From Actinomycetes bacterium (GTDB lineage: Bacteria; Actinomycetota; Acidimicrobiia; Acidimicrobiales; Acidimicrobiaceae): a DNA stretch of 64,000 nt. Position 1 is the stretch's first letter. The number at the start of each line of letters is the position of its first letter. Location: contig JAJYZP010000004.1 in the NCBI GenBank assembly GCA_021799875.1, positions 1-64,000 on the forward strand. The letters are read 5' to 3'. The translations under genes were made by a program, and so were the position numbers. The notes below the pieces were generated by a model. That model made no database searches, was not told the origin of the DNA, and was given only the letters and a program-made list of their open reading frames with translations. Below are positions 37,216-45,708 of the stretch, piece after piece.

Positions 37216-37656
37216 TCAACCTAAGGGCTCTCCATCGGGCGCCTCTCGCGTCGAGAACGAAGCGACCCATCCCTCTTCGCTCTGACCATCGATCGTGAGA
37301 CGCCACGAGAAGCTCGAACCAGGAGGGAGAGGAAGTGGTCCTAGATTCACCGCCAAGTTGACTGGGATCGACGCTCCAAGAGGAATTCCTACTGGGTCAC
37401 CAACTTGAAAGTCTCCACGAACCTCAACGGCTTGAGGACCTTCCGGCGTCTCAAAAAAGATTGGGGAGCCATCTTGATCTTGCAGAAAAAGCTCCCAGTG
37501 GTGTTCTGCTGAGGTCTCACCCCATTCAACGTCGATCTTGAGAGCGATCGCCATTGGGGAGACACCCGGTCCAGTGACGGTCCAGCCACCACCGAGTATG
37601 AATAATTTACCTTCAGAGACGAGCGCTGAGTCGCAGAGTAAGATGGATGCTTTCAC
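37216..37656 (-). CDS. Conserved hypothetical protein (DUF6941-like)
   Basis: 146 residues, GTG start. The N-terminal SILLCDSALVSEGKLFILGGGW and the later LPPGSSFSWRLTIDG are typical of a small actinobacterial family of unknown function that I associate with DUF6941. It is predicted soluble and beta-rich, with no catalytic motif. It starts only 24 bp from the divergent methyltransferase gene, so their promoters must overlap or one must be leaderless. Confidence 0.65.
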   Translation of the reverse strand: MKASILLCDSALVSEGKLFILGGGWTVTGPGVSPMAIALKIDVEWGETSAEHHWELFLQDQDGSPIFFETPEGPQAVEVRGDFQVGDPVGIPLGASIPVNLAVNLGPLPLPPGSSFSWRLTIDGQSEEGWVASFSTREAPDGEPLG

Positions 37657-37680
37657 AACTGATCAAACTAGCGTGATTTC

Positions 37681-38343
37681 GTGACAACCACCGACCTTCT
37701 CGACCTTCGAGACGACATCTATCGTCGTCCACTCGTCACTGCGCTCGAGCGAGTCGGCATTGAACGAGGCTGGACCGTAGCCGATGTCGGAGCTGGAAAT
37801 GGGGACGTCTCCGTCGCCCTTGCCACCGTGGTTGGAGAGACTGGACGCGTCTACTCCATCGACATCGACCCCCGACGTCGCAACGACGTCGCATCTCGTG
37901 CCTCAGAGCACTCACAGGTCGTAGCGATCACCCAAAGTGTCGAGGACCTTGCGCTGCCCGAGCCGATCGATCTAGCGTTCTGTCGGTTTCTGCTCCTCGG
38001 TATACCCTCACCTCGTCAGGGTCTCACTCAAATGATGAAAGCAGTTCGCACCGGCGGATGGGTCGTTGCGCAAGAACCAATCACTTCAGCGGGCAGAGTT
38101 GGTCACCGTCCAATCAGCGCAGATGCTCCGAGTATCCTCCATCCTGATCTCGGCCTGGACCTCCCCTCTCTCTTCCACGCCATCGGACTTGAGCTCACCG
38201 ATGCTTGGGCAGAGTCACCGGTGGGCTATCGCAATGGACCGGTCGTTGAGTATCTTGAGGAGATGACCGAGGCGACCATCGACAATGAGGTGGTGGTGGT
38301 CCCTCCACTCATGACGGTTGTAGGTCGCAAGACAGAACCGTAA
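37681..38343 (+). CDS. SAM-dependent methyltransferase, class I
   Basis: 220 residues starting at GTG, with no visible ribosome site because the divergent gene starts 24 bp away. Motif I is VADVGAGNGDVSVALA, the acidic motif II is YSIDIDP, and motif IV lies in DLAFCRFLLLGI. The pattern fits the UbiE/Coq5-like or small-molecule methyltransferase group. The substrate is unknown and no pathway neighbours reveal it. Confidence 0.82.
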   Translation: MTTTDLLDLRDDIYRRPLVTALERVGIERGWTVADVGAGNGDVSVALATVVGETGRVYSIDIDPRRRNDVASRASEHSQVVAITQSVEDLALPEPIDLAFCRFLLLGIPSPRQGLTQMMKAVRTGGWVVAQEPITSAGRVGHRPISADAPSILHPDLGLDLPSLFHAIGLELTDAWAESPVGYRNGPVVEYLEEMTEATIDNEVVVVPPLMTVVGRKTEP

Positions 38344-38417
38344 CCAGTCACGGCCACGTCGGCACGTTCGAGGTGAGCGACCCCAAAGAGGCCGTGAAGC
38401 CTTGGTAGACTTGGAAG

Positions 38418-40046
38418 ATGTCACGTACCTACCTTGACGAGGCGGCCAGAGTCGTCGACTTTCTACAGGCAATGAACCTCGAGCTCACCGAAGCGCTCGT
38501 CGCCAACGGAGAGGCAGAGGACGAGCAGGTCTTCGCTTACGACCTTGCCCACCTCAGCGCTGGCGCGCAGGCGGCGAGCGTCATGGTCGAGTATGGTCAT
38601 CACGGCCCCATGGAGGAGCAGCTCGCTCTCGTCTTCATTGCCGATGTTGCCCGGGAGGCCTGCGCAAAGCTGCTGGGACGAGAGGCTCTTCTCCCGAGAT
38701 CTACAGCGAGTTCTTCGTCGATCCGAGACTTTTTATCAGAGTTTCTCCAACCCAAGGTCTTAGCGGCCCTCGCTCAAGCTCCTGGGCCAAACCATCTTGA
38801 GGAACACTACGAGCTCGTTCAAGAGAGCTTCCACCGGTTCGCAACCGAGCGGATCGAACCATACGCTTCAGAGGTACACAGAAAAAATCTTGACGTTCCC
38901 GAGGATATCATCGCCGGCTTAGGCGAGTTGGGAGCGTTCGGACTCTCAATCCCAGAGAGTTATGGAGGCTCCGCTCAACATACTCCTGACGACTTTATGG
39001 CAATGGTTATTGCAACCGAGGAGCTCTCTCGAGCCTCGCTCAGTATCGGAGGTTCCCTCATCACGAGGCCAGAGATTCTTGCTCGCGCACTCCTGCGAGG
39101 TGGGACCGAGGCTCAAAAACAACGTTGGCTGCCACTCCTCGCAGACGGTTCGGTCATGAACGCCGTCGCAGTCACCGAACCGGACTTCGGTTCCGACGTT
39201 GCTCATCTTCGGACCACAGCCTCAAAATCTCCACATGGGGACGGCTGGTTGATCAACGGAGTCAAGACGTGGTGCACCTTCGCAGGACGCGCCGACGTCT
39301 TGATGCTCCTGGCTCGGACCGATCCTGACCGGTCACTAGCGCATCGCGGACTCTCGCTCTTTATGGTACCAAAAGAACGCTACTACGGAGAGGCCTTTAC
39401 GATCGACCAAAGAGGTGGTGGCAGACTCGAGGCAAGGGCAATCGACACTATTGGCTATCGTGGCATGCACTCCTACGAGATCGCATTCGACAATTTCTTC
39501 GTCGATGACGACGCCCTCATCGGAGGCGAATCCGGTCTTGGTCGAGGCTTTTACTTCCAGATGGAAGGCTTTGAGAACGGACGGATCCAAACCGCAGCAC
39601 GAGCTGTCGGGTTGATGCAACGAGCGTACGAAGAGGCTCTTTCGTATGCTCGTCATCGCAACGTCTTCGGTCAGGCGGTACTTGACTATCAGCTCACCTC
39701 GGCGAAACTCGGACGAATGGCCGCCATTATCCAGGCCTCCCGACAGTTCTCCTATCACGTTGCGGGGCTTATGGGTAGTGGTAAAGGAGCACTGGAAGCC
39801 TCGATGATCAAGGCGTACGTCTGCAGGGCCGCAGAGTGGGTGACCCGCGAGGCAATGCAGATCCACGGTGGCATGGGATACGCAGAAGAGTTCACCGTGA
39901 GTCGCCTCTTCGTCGATGCAAGAGTCCTCTCAATCTTCGAAGGTGCGGACGAGACCCTTGCACTCAAAGTCATCGCTCGACGCCTCCTCGATCAGGCAAC
40001 CAAGGGCCGAGAGATTGGAGAGGCTCTGCCAGAACGAGGACAATGA
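38418..40046 (+). CDS. Acyl-CoA dehydrogenase family protein with N-terminal extension
   Basis: 542 residues, longer than the usual 380-400. The core from about 135 on has VTEPDFGSDVAHLRTTA and WCTFAGRADVLMLLAR (FAD and substrate region), GRIQTAARAVGLMQRAYEEA, IHGGMGYAEEF and the catalytic Glu in SIFEGADE. The first 130 residues form a helical extension resembling part of the ACAD helical domain, as in some actinobacterial homologues. It should oxidise an acyl-CoA using FAD; the chain length is unknown. Confidence 0.87.
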   Translation: MSRTYLDEAARVVDFLQAMNLELTEALVANGEAEDEQVFAYDLAHLSAGAQAASVMVEYGHHGPMEEQLALVFIADVAREACAKLLGREALLPRSTASSSSIRDFLSEFLQPKVLAALAQAPGPNHLEEHYELVQESFHRFATERIEPYASEVHRKNLDVPEDIIAGLGELGAFGLSIPESYGGSAQHTPDDFMAMVIATEELSRASLSIGGSLITRPEILARALLRGGTEAQKQRWLPLLADGSVMNAVAVTEPDFGSDVAHLRTTASKSPHGDGWLINGVKTWCTFAGRADVLMLLARTDPDRSLAHRGLSLFMVPKERYYGEAFTIDQRGGGRLEARAIDTIGYRGMHSYEIAFDNFFVDDDALIGGESGLGRGFYFQMEGFENGRIQTAARAVGLMQRAYEEALSYARHRNVFGQAVLDYQLTSAKLGRMAAIIQASRQFSYHVAGLMGSGKGALEASMIKAYVCRAAEWVTREAMQIHGGMGYAEEFTVSRLFVDARVLSIFEGADETLALKVIARRLLDQATKGREIGEALPERGQ

Positions 40047-40154
40047 ACTGGTCATAAGCCGGAGTATCGCTAGGATCGAACGCAAACGGCTCGTTCAAGG
40101 CGCAGCAGAGTGATGTCGATGACACAAGAAAACGAAAATTTGTAGAGGGAAGGG

Positions 40155-40955
40155 ATGGGCGTGAGACGAGGCCTTGGGAGTATTGTCCTAGCCATTGGTC
40201 TCCTCTGCGCTTGGGGGGCTACCTTTGTCTATCTCAGTCAGCTCTCGCTTCTGAAACCAGGACGGCTAGCGCAGGCCTCGACGACACTCATTCACAACTC
40301 TGCGGTCCGAGGTGCACTCACAAATGCTCTTACGACTAGCCTCACACCCCTGCTTGGCAGCACCCTCAACATACCGACCGGTACTTTTCACACAATCATC
40401 GATCAGGCCGTCGCCAATCCCGCGGTACAGACCGCCTTCGCTGCATCGATGAACCAAGCCCAAGAGCACCTCCTCGGAGCATCGAATGGGCCGATCGTAC
40501 TTGGAGGATCAGCCTTCTCTCAGGTCGTTGCCGCCGGAGTCGTTCCGTTCTCGTCGACCGCCGCTTCAACCATTGCGCAGCAAGGAATCTCTATTACCAT
40601 TCCCGGCTCTGCTCTGCCGAATATCGGATCTTACGCGCGAAACGCACACAAGATCGAGAAGCTTCTTCTCTCCCTCGCCATCATCTGCGTCATCATCGCC
40701 TTGATCATCCACCCCAGTCGAGGCTCGGTCATCCGAAGAATCGGATTCTGGATGATTGGCATGGCCTTCGGTAATGCACTGATCTTTTGGTTTATCCCCA
40801 CCTACCTGCTGCCACAGATCGGGTTCAGCTGGGCGCAGATACTCGCAATTGTGCTCCGCGCCGTGAGCGGACCGGCCACAAGCTTCTACGTGGTGCTCCT
40901 CGGTCTCGGTGTCATCGTTGCCGGTCTCGGTCAAGCAATCAAGAAGTTTGCATAA
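40155..40955 (+). CDS. Polytopic membrane protein of unknown function
   Basis: 266 residues with about four TM helices: one at about 8-30, then an extracytoplasmic domain of about 140 residues rich in Ala, Thr and Ser, then three helices clustered at about 172-190, 198-220 and 230-260. I recognise no domain or catalytic motif. The GGATGGGCG context puts a GGAAGGG ribosome site 6 nt before the ATG. Confidence 0.7.
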   Translation: MGVRRGLGSIVLAIGLLCAWGATFVYLSQLSLLKPGRLAQASTTLIHNSAVRGALTNALTTSLTPLLGSTLNIPTGTFHTIIDQAVANPAVQTAFAASMNQAQEHLLGASNGPIVLGGSAFSQVVAAGVVPFSSTAASTIAQQGISITIPGSALPNIGSYARNAHKIEKLLLSLAIICVIIALIIHPSRGSVIRRIGFWMIGMAFGNALIFWFIPTYLLPQIGFSWAQILAIVLRAVSGPATSFYVVLLGLGVIVAGLGQAIKKFA

Positions 40956-41066
40956 AAAAAACACCTTCGGCTCGGGCGTCCAGCAACGACGGAACCCTGA
41001 CCCTCGGTCCGTCTTGACGGTCAGGTACCGCCGACGAGCACGTCCCGCAACGGGCCCTACCGTCCC

Positions 41067-42002
41067 CTAGCTGCTCCGACGGAGCCCTGCCCGAGTGCCT
41101 CGCGCCAGGAACTTGAGCGCCATCTTGCGACTAGCTTCGTCGATCATCTCGTCACCGAACATGACGGCACCTCGACCATCACTCTCGGTGGCACGCTCGT
41201 AAGCATCGAGTATCGACCAAGCACGGTCGAAGAGCTCTTGTGTTGGAGAGTAGATCTCGTTGATGATCGTAACCTGATCGGGATGGAGTGCCCACTTCCC
41301 ATCGAAGCCCAGGGTTGCAGTCCGCCGACAGTAGTCCGCTAGACCTTCGCCATCTCGAACCTTGAGATACGGTCCATCGATAACTTGAAGACCGTGAGCA
41401 CGTCCGGCCATGAGGATCTTGGAGAACACGTAGTGAAAGTGGTCTCCTGGATACTCCGATATCTGTACGCCTCCTGTCAAGACCGGCATCTCCATCGAGG
41501 CGGCGAAGTCGGCCGGGCCAAAAACGATCGTCTCCAGACGAGGAGAGGCTGCGCAGATCTCTTCGACCTGTATCAAACCTTGAGTGGTCTCGATTTGAGC
41601 TTCGATCCCAATGTGGCCCACTGGAAGCCCTGCGTTCTTCTCCACCTGCGTCAACAACAGGTCGAGAGCGATCACATCTGCAGCACGCTGCACCTTCGGT
41701 AGCATCACTTCATCAAGCCGTTCTCCAGCTTGACTCACGACTTCGACGACATCTCCATAGGTCCATGCGGTATCCCATGCGTTGACTCGTACACACAGCA
41801 CTCGATCATCCCAAGACTGATCTCGGATAGCCGACACCACCTTCGACCGAGCCTCAATCTTCTCTGAAGGAGCAACCGAGTCTTCCAGGTCCAGGAATGA
41901 CATGTCAGCCGGAATAGAGAGCGCTTTCGACAGAAAACGCTCAGAAGAACCAGGAACAGAGAGGCAAGAACGCCTGGGAAGTGCACGCGACCGCTGAGAC
42001 AT
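41067..42002 (-). CDS. HpcH/HpaI-family CoA-ester lyase (malyl-CoA lyase/CitE-like)
   Basis: 311 residues. The N-terminus has RSCLSVPGSSERFLSKA and the Mg-binding MSFLDLEDSVAPSEK. IEAQIETTQGLIQVEEI and VFGPADFAASM are the other active-site stretches. The C-terminus has GFDGKWALHPDQV. This pattern is that of L-malyl-CoA/beta-methylmalyl-CoA lyase and CitE-like proteins. It probably cleaves a 3-hydroxyacyl-CoA to glyoxylate and an acyl-CoA. The MaoC-type hydratase at 36663 is a plausible pathway partner. Confidence 0.88.
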   Translation of the reverse strand: MSQRSRALPRRSCLSVPGSSERFLSKALSIPADMSFLDLEDSVAPSEKIEARSKVVSAIRDQSWDDRVLCVRVNAWDTAWTYGDVVEVVSQAGERLDEVMLPKVQRAADVIALDLLLTQVEKNAGLPVGHIGIEAQIETTQGLIQVEEICAASPRLETIVFGPADFAASMEMPVLTGGVQISEYPGDHFHYVFSKILMAGRAHGLQVIDGPYLKVRDGEGLADYCRRTATLGFDGKWALHPDQVTIINEIYSPTQELFDRAWSILDAYERATESDGRGAVMFGDEMIDEASRKMALKFLARGTRAGLRRSS

Positions 42003-42042
42003 AGAAAGGTACTTTAGCGGAGATTCTTCACGCGATTAGCAA

Positions 42043-42080
42043 AATAGATGACACTCTTCTAACGAAGAGTGTCATCTATT
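42043..42080 (-). terminator. Perfect 16-bp-stem terminator
   Basis: AATAGATGACACTCTT and its exact complement flank a 6-nt loop (CTAACG). The sequence follows the stop of the dienelactone hydrolase gene by 18 bp, and on the minus strand the stem is followed by TTTGC. The unusually long and perfect stem could also be read as an inverted-repeat element. Confidence 0.85.
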
Positions 42081-42098
42081 CACCAAGCTATCGGTGTG

Positions 42099-42779
42099 TT
42101 AGCGAATCGTCTCTCGCAAGAAGGGAAGAAGACGGTCCCACGCCTGAGAGGATGCAGCTGCATCGTAGACCTCTGGCCGGGTGTCGTTGAAGAATGCATG
42201 CTCCGTGCCAGGGTAGATGTAGAACTCAACATCTTTACCAAGGTCCTCGAGCTCCTTTTCAAGTGCACGCACGAACTCTGGATTAGCGAAACCATCGTGC
42301 TCCGCATAGTGCCCTTGAACTGCCGCCGTCATAGCCTCATAGTTCGGCTTCGCATCCGGCCAAGGAATCACGCCGTAGAACGGGGCAACGGCAGAGACCT
42401 GCTCCGCCATCGTGGTAGCCAATACATACGCCAGGCCACCGCCCATGCAGAAACCAACGACGCCGACCGTAGAGCGATTCGAGCGTCCAAGCAGCTCTCT
42501 GACCGCTCCACTCAGAGCCTTCGATGCCTCCGTAAGCTGAAGCGCCATCATCTCCTTGCCCGCTTCATCGGGCTCCTCAACGACCTTCCCGTCGTAGAGA
42601 TCAGGGGCAAGCGCCACAAATCCTGCGGCAGCGAAGCGATCGCATACCTCTTTGATGTGATCGACGAGACCCCACCACTCCTGGATGACCACGACACCCG
42701 GGCCGGTTCCTGCTGCTGGCACCGCCAAATATCCACTGGCAGTGTGACCATTACTTGGAAATTCAATCATTTGTCCCAC
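42099..42779 (-). CDS. Dienelactone hydrolase-family protein
   Basis: 226 residues of alpha/beta hydrolase fold. The nucleophile is C111 in GVVGFCMGGGL, the feature that marks dienelactone hydrolases, with the Asp in YAEHDGFANPE and the His in GTEHAFFND. EWWGLVDHIKEVCDRFA is also typical. It would hydrolyse a lactone or ester in the cytosol; the true substrate is unknown. It is monocistronic with its own terminator and divergent from the gene at 42972. Confidence 0.92.
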   Translation of the reverse strand: MGQMIEFPSNGHTASGYLAVPAAGTGPGVVVIQEWWGLVDHIKEVCDRFAAAGFVALAPDLYDGKVVEEPDEAGKEMMALQLTEASKALSGAVRELLGRSNRSTVGVVGFCMGGGLAYVLATTMAEQVSAVAPFYGVIPWPDAKPNYEAMTAAVQGHYAEHDGFANPEFVRALEKELEDLGKDVEFYIYPGTEHAFFNDTRPEVYDAAASSQAWDRLLPFLRETIR

Positions 42780-42971
42780 ATTTCCAATCTAACCACCAAG
42801 ACCGAGAGCAGCGACCCTTCCAAAGCTCACAGTTGCAAGCCTCCTCCGCCGCGAGCATCAAGCTCAACGGGCTGGACTACGTGCCGGAGCGTTCGTCGTC
42901 GACCCTCTGCGCCCCTCGACCTCGTGTCCGCAGAGCGCCCTTCTGAAAATGAAGCCAAGTAAACTAGCGTC

Positions 42972-43547
42972 ATGGTAGGTAGCTCATCGACTCAAGCTCA
43001 AGAGAAGCCGTTCGTAACTGATGACAACCAGTTACTCATACGTGAGGCCCGTCGTCGTCAGCGCCGCTTTCGAGCCGGCATTGGAGCACTTGTTGTCCTC
43101 ATCGCCATCTCGATTCTCGTCATCGGATACCATCTTGGAGGATCGTCGGCAGGACCCCGATCGAATGCACTCACACCGGCCCAGAACACGAAAACACTTA
43201 CCCACAGCTCACCGACCCGGTTTCTACAGTGCAATGGTGTCGCCGCAATACGTCCAAAGAACTTCATCATCGCCTGTGCCGACGGCAACACCGCCGTGCA
43301 GAACACTCACTGGACAACCTGGTCGGAGAGTCATGCGGTGGGCACTACGACCTTTGTCGTTAATCTCTGCGTTCCGTACTGCGCCGCATCACCGCTCACG
43401 ACCATTCACGGCGCAAGAATCGAGCTCTCCCGGCCAGTTAAACACCGAAACGCAACCTACTTTACGTCGGTAGATGTTCTCTACACCTTCAAGGGTAAGG
43501 TCCACAACTACGAGGTTTCAAACCTGCCAACGCATCCGCTCAACTGA
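42972..43547 (+). CDS. Exported protein of an uncharacterised actinobacterial family
   Basis: 191 residues. A cytoplasmic basic N-terminus is followed by one TM helix (about 36-57), then an extracytoplasmic domain with four Cys. The stretch RPKNFIIACADGN, then WTTWSESHAVGTTTF and LCVPYCAAS, resembles secreted actinobacterial proteins of unknown function in which the Cys pairs probably form disulfides. It is a membrane-anchored envelope protein; the role is unknown. Confidence 0.7.
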   Translation: MVGSSSTQAQEKPFVTDDNQLLIREARRRQRRFRAGIGALVVLIAISILVIGYHLGGSSAGPRSNALTPAQNTKTLTHSSPTRFLQCNGVAAIRPKNFIIACADGNTAVQNTHWTTWSESHAVGTTTFVVNLCVPYCAASPLTTIHGARIELSRPVKHRNATYFTSVDVLYTFKGKVHNYEVSNLPTHPLN

Positions 43548-43622
43548 GCTTTGGCCTGCCTCCAAAACTGCGCTAGCAGCCTTATCGATACCCAGGTCTC
43601 GTAGTGCGAAGCAACTGACACG

Positions 43623-44066
43623 TCATCGATGAAGACCGACCTCTCGCGCTGAGCGGCCCGTATCGAGCTTTACGAGCAAGGCAATCAAGTCTTCTCTGCG
43701 ATAGCCACGCTGGCGAGCTAGCAGGAGGAGCTCTCGCGCTTTGCGCACGAGTTCCCCTTGATCCAAAGTACCTGAAACCCTACTCGTACGGCCACGTCCC
43801 ATCTCGATGAGACCCTCGTCCCGCAGGACTCTTAGCGCCTTGAGGACTGTATTGGTATTGACGGAGAGCTCCTGCGCCAGATAGCGAGCTTGAGGAAGAC
43901 GCTCACCCGGGCTAGCCTCGCCCTCTGCGATCGCTCGCCTCAGTGCTGCTGCGACCTGGAGGTGCAGCGATTGAGGTTCGGCCCGATCAACAGGGTTGAG
44001 CGATGCTCGCCACGGGGCGTCAACAGGAACTTTCGTAGCAGTCGTCGAACTTGCCAACAACGTCAT
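43623..44066 (-). CDS. GntR-family regulator, YtrA type
   Basis: 147 residues from the ATG at 44066; an upstream in-frame start at 44138 would run through the palindrome at 44073-44104, so it is rejected. The winged helix spans about 30-100 with SLHLQVAAALRRAIAEG, GERLPQARYLAQELSVNTNTVLKALRVLRDEGLIE and GRGRTSRV. The short C-terminal part of about 45 residues is the mark of the YtrA subfamily, which usually controls neighbouring ABC transporter genes. None is adjacent here. Confidence 0.85.
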   Translation of the reverse strand: MTLLASSTTATKVPVDAPWRASLNPVDRAEPQSLHLQVAAALRRAIAEGEASPGERLPQARYLAQELSVNTNTVLKALRVLRDEGLIEMGRGRTSRVSGTLDQGELVRKARELLLLARQRGYRREDLIALLVKLDTGRSAREVGLHR

Positions 44067-44072
44067 ACTCGA

Positions 44073-44104
44073 ATGGTACTCGCCACGATTTCTTACAGTA
44101 CCAT
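44073..44104. promoter_or_regulatory. Likely operator of the GntR regulator
   Basis: ATGGTACT and AGTACCAT form a perfect 8-bp inverted repeat with a 16-bp spacer, immediately before the GntR start (6 bp upstream). YtrA-type regulators bind inverted repeats of this size and spacing, so negative autoregulation is likely. Confidence 0.6.
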
Positions 44105-45066
44105 CAAGCCGATTTCGACGTAGTCGGCTCTGGCTCATCCGCCAATAGACACCGAACCGAGGTCGACCGATGATCCGAATGCTTGTGCGACGCCCAGCGA
44201 CCTACAGGCTCACCGCTGCGATTCGTACAACGCTGCACGAGAGATCGTTGACGAGCACGAAGTCTGCGCTCAGCCTCCGAAAAACCCATAGCCAGGTCGG
44301 CATTTCTATCACCATCACCGCCCGAAGCGACCCTACACAGGAGAGTGTTCACAGACCTCGCCTCTCATGCAACAGGGCCGTAGGAGTCGCTTCAACTCAG
44401 CCCGGCGGACTCTTGAGAAGGCGAGCACCGCACTTCGAAATCAGGACCGACGATAACAACGGGCTCCTTGTCACGAAATCGGCCCCTTCTCAGGGAGCGA
44501 GCACCGCCGTCCGCGTTCGCCGGGTGACACAAACCCCTCGGCCTGATCGACCGCTCCAAGTTTGCGATGAAGCAGTGCAACGGCCCAATCGAATTGAGGA
44601 TCGACCACAGGACGTTGCGATTCGGTCATCAAGTAGTATCCTCGACGACGAGTCGCCAACGCTATCGTGAGGACGAACTCGTCCTTGACTCTTTTTACTG
44701 ACTCTCCCTAACTTTGTGACCACCGCAGAGTGCAGTGGTAGAACGTTGCCTCCCATCACGAGCATCGGCTTCGACGAGAAAGATTCGCGGTAGATACCGT
44801 GAAGGTCGACCGTTCTCTGACGCTCGAGGAGGGTCTAAAACCATAGCTCAGCACCTGCTACGCTCCACCTTGTACCGACACAGACGAGCGCTACGCCGAT
44901 CGTCCTGGCACCTATTCTGTACTGCGTCTGGATAGATCTCTACAGGTTGCTCTCGGCTCGCTAGCGCCCTACAAATACCCGCCGCCCCACTTCCTGGTCC
45001 CACCTCTACGAAGAGCCAAGCCATCGTGTTTGATGAGCCTCAACCGTCGAACGATCGCTCCGCTCG
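44105..45066. other. Gene-poor stretch of about 960 bp
   Basis: This lies between the divergent-facing GntR start and the end of the hypothetical gene at 45067. Only short frames exist (for example minus 44471-44659), none convincing. It contains a tRNA-Gly-like fragment at 44730-44756. Confidence 0.5.
44730..44756 (+). other. tRNA-Gly-like 5' fragment
   Basis: The bases GTGCAGTGGTAGAAC, then GTTGCC and TCCCAT, look like the D-arm and the 5' half of the anticodon arm of a glycine tRNA with anticodon CCC. One base is missing before the anticodon, and the 3' strand of the arm is absent. It is not a functional tRNA. It may be a relic left by an integration event or chance similarity. Confidence 0.3.
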
Positions 45067-45666
45067 TCAACGTCCAAGTCGAGGCGGAAACGGAGCCAAC
45101 AACGACTCCGAGGGCGCACTCACCGGCTGAGCCTGTGGAGTGCGCATGCCCGCACACTCTCTCACCGCTCTAACCACTCGACCACTGCGAGTGTCGAGTG
45201 AGTTCTCCCTCGCCACGACCTTCATAACTGCTTCGTCAACTAGGCGATATGAGCACGACTCAATCCAACGATCCGCCAAGGGAACCTCGGAGTCGTAAGG
45301 ATCTATCTCTCGCGACCCAAGGAGCATCGTCGTCTCAGAGTGCACACTCGGAAATATCACATCGGGGTCGAAGTGATCGTACTCGTCGACAAACTCATGC
45401 AAAATACAGTCTTGGCGGTGATCGACCCAGGCTACGTAGGCTTCGCCCACACCCTCTTCAACGCTTGAACTACTCGTGATCGATCCAACCACGGTCCATA
45501 GCTCCCCCAGTTCATAACGATGCTGTAGGAGTCGACGCATAGCGGCGAGCAGTGAAGCAGAGTCGTCACCAATCTCCCACAGGAGTGGGAATATCGCATC
45601 GACAAAATCTGCCGATGAAACCCAATCCCAGCCAACTATGTGACGGAGCTGTTCAACGCCTCTCAC
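45067..45666 (-). CDS. Hypothetical protein downstream of fumC
   Basis: 199 residues, no recognised family. It is predicted soluble and strongly acidic in its middle (HEFVDEYDHFDPD), with several Trp (GWDWVS, LWEIGDD, RWIES) and a basic-plus-Pro tail. It starts 42 bp after the fumC stop on the same strand, which supports cotranscription. The function is unknown; the chance that it is a real gene rests on length, context and sensible composition. Confidence 0.6.
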   Translation of the reverse strand: MRGVEQLRHIVGWDWVSSADFVDAIFPLLWEIGDDSASLLAAMRRLLQHRYELGELWTVVGSITSSSSVEEGVGEAYVAWVDHRQDCILHEFVDEYDHFDPDVIFPSVHSETTMLLGSREIDPYDSEVPLADRWIESCSYRLVDEAVMKVVARENSLDTRSGRVVRAVRECAGMRTPQAQPVSAPSESLLAPFPPRLGR

Positions 45667-45708
45667 AGTCTCAGACTAGCCCAAATCTTCGCAAAGATCT
45701 CGACCCGC

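Noticed and set aside
40996-41025. Inverted repeat CCTGACC/GGTCAGG between convergent genes
   Set aside because: A terminator is plausible by position, but the stem is only 7 bp with a long loop and no T-tract.
42069-42962. 297-codon open frame on the plus strand
   Set aside because: It is antisense to the well-supported dienelactone hydrolase gene and its composition is rich in Arg, Ser and His with no domain.
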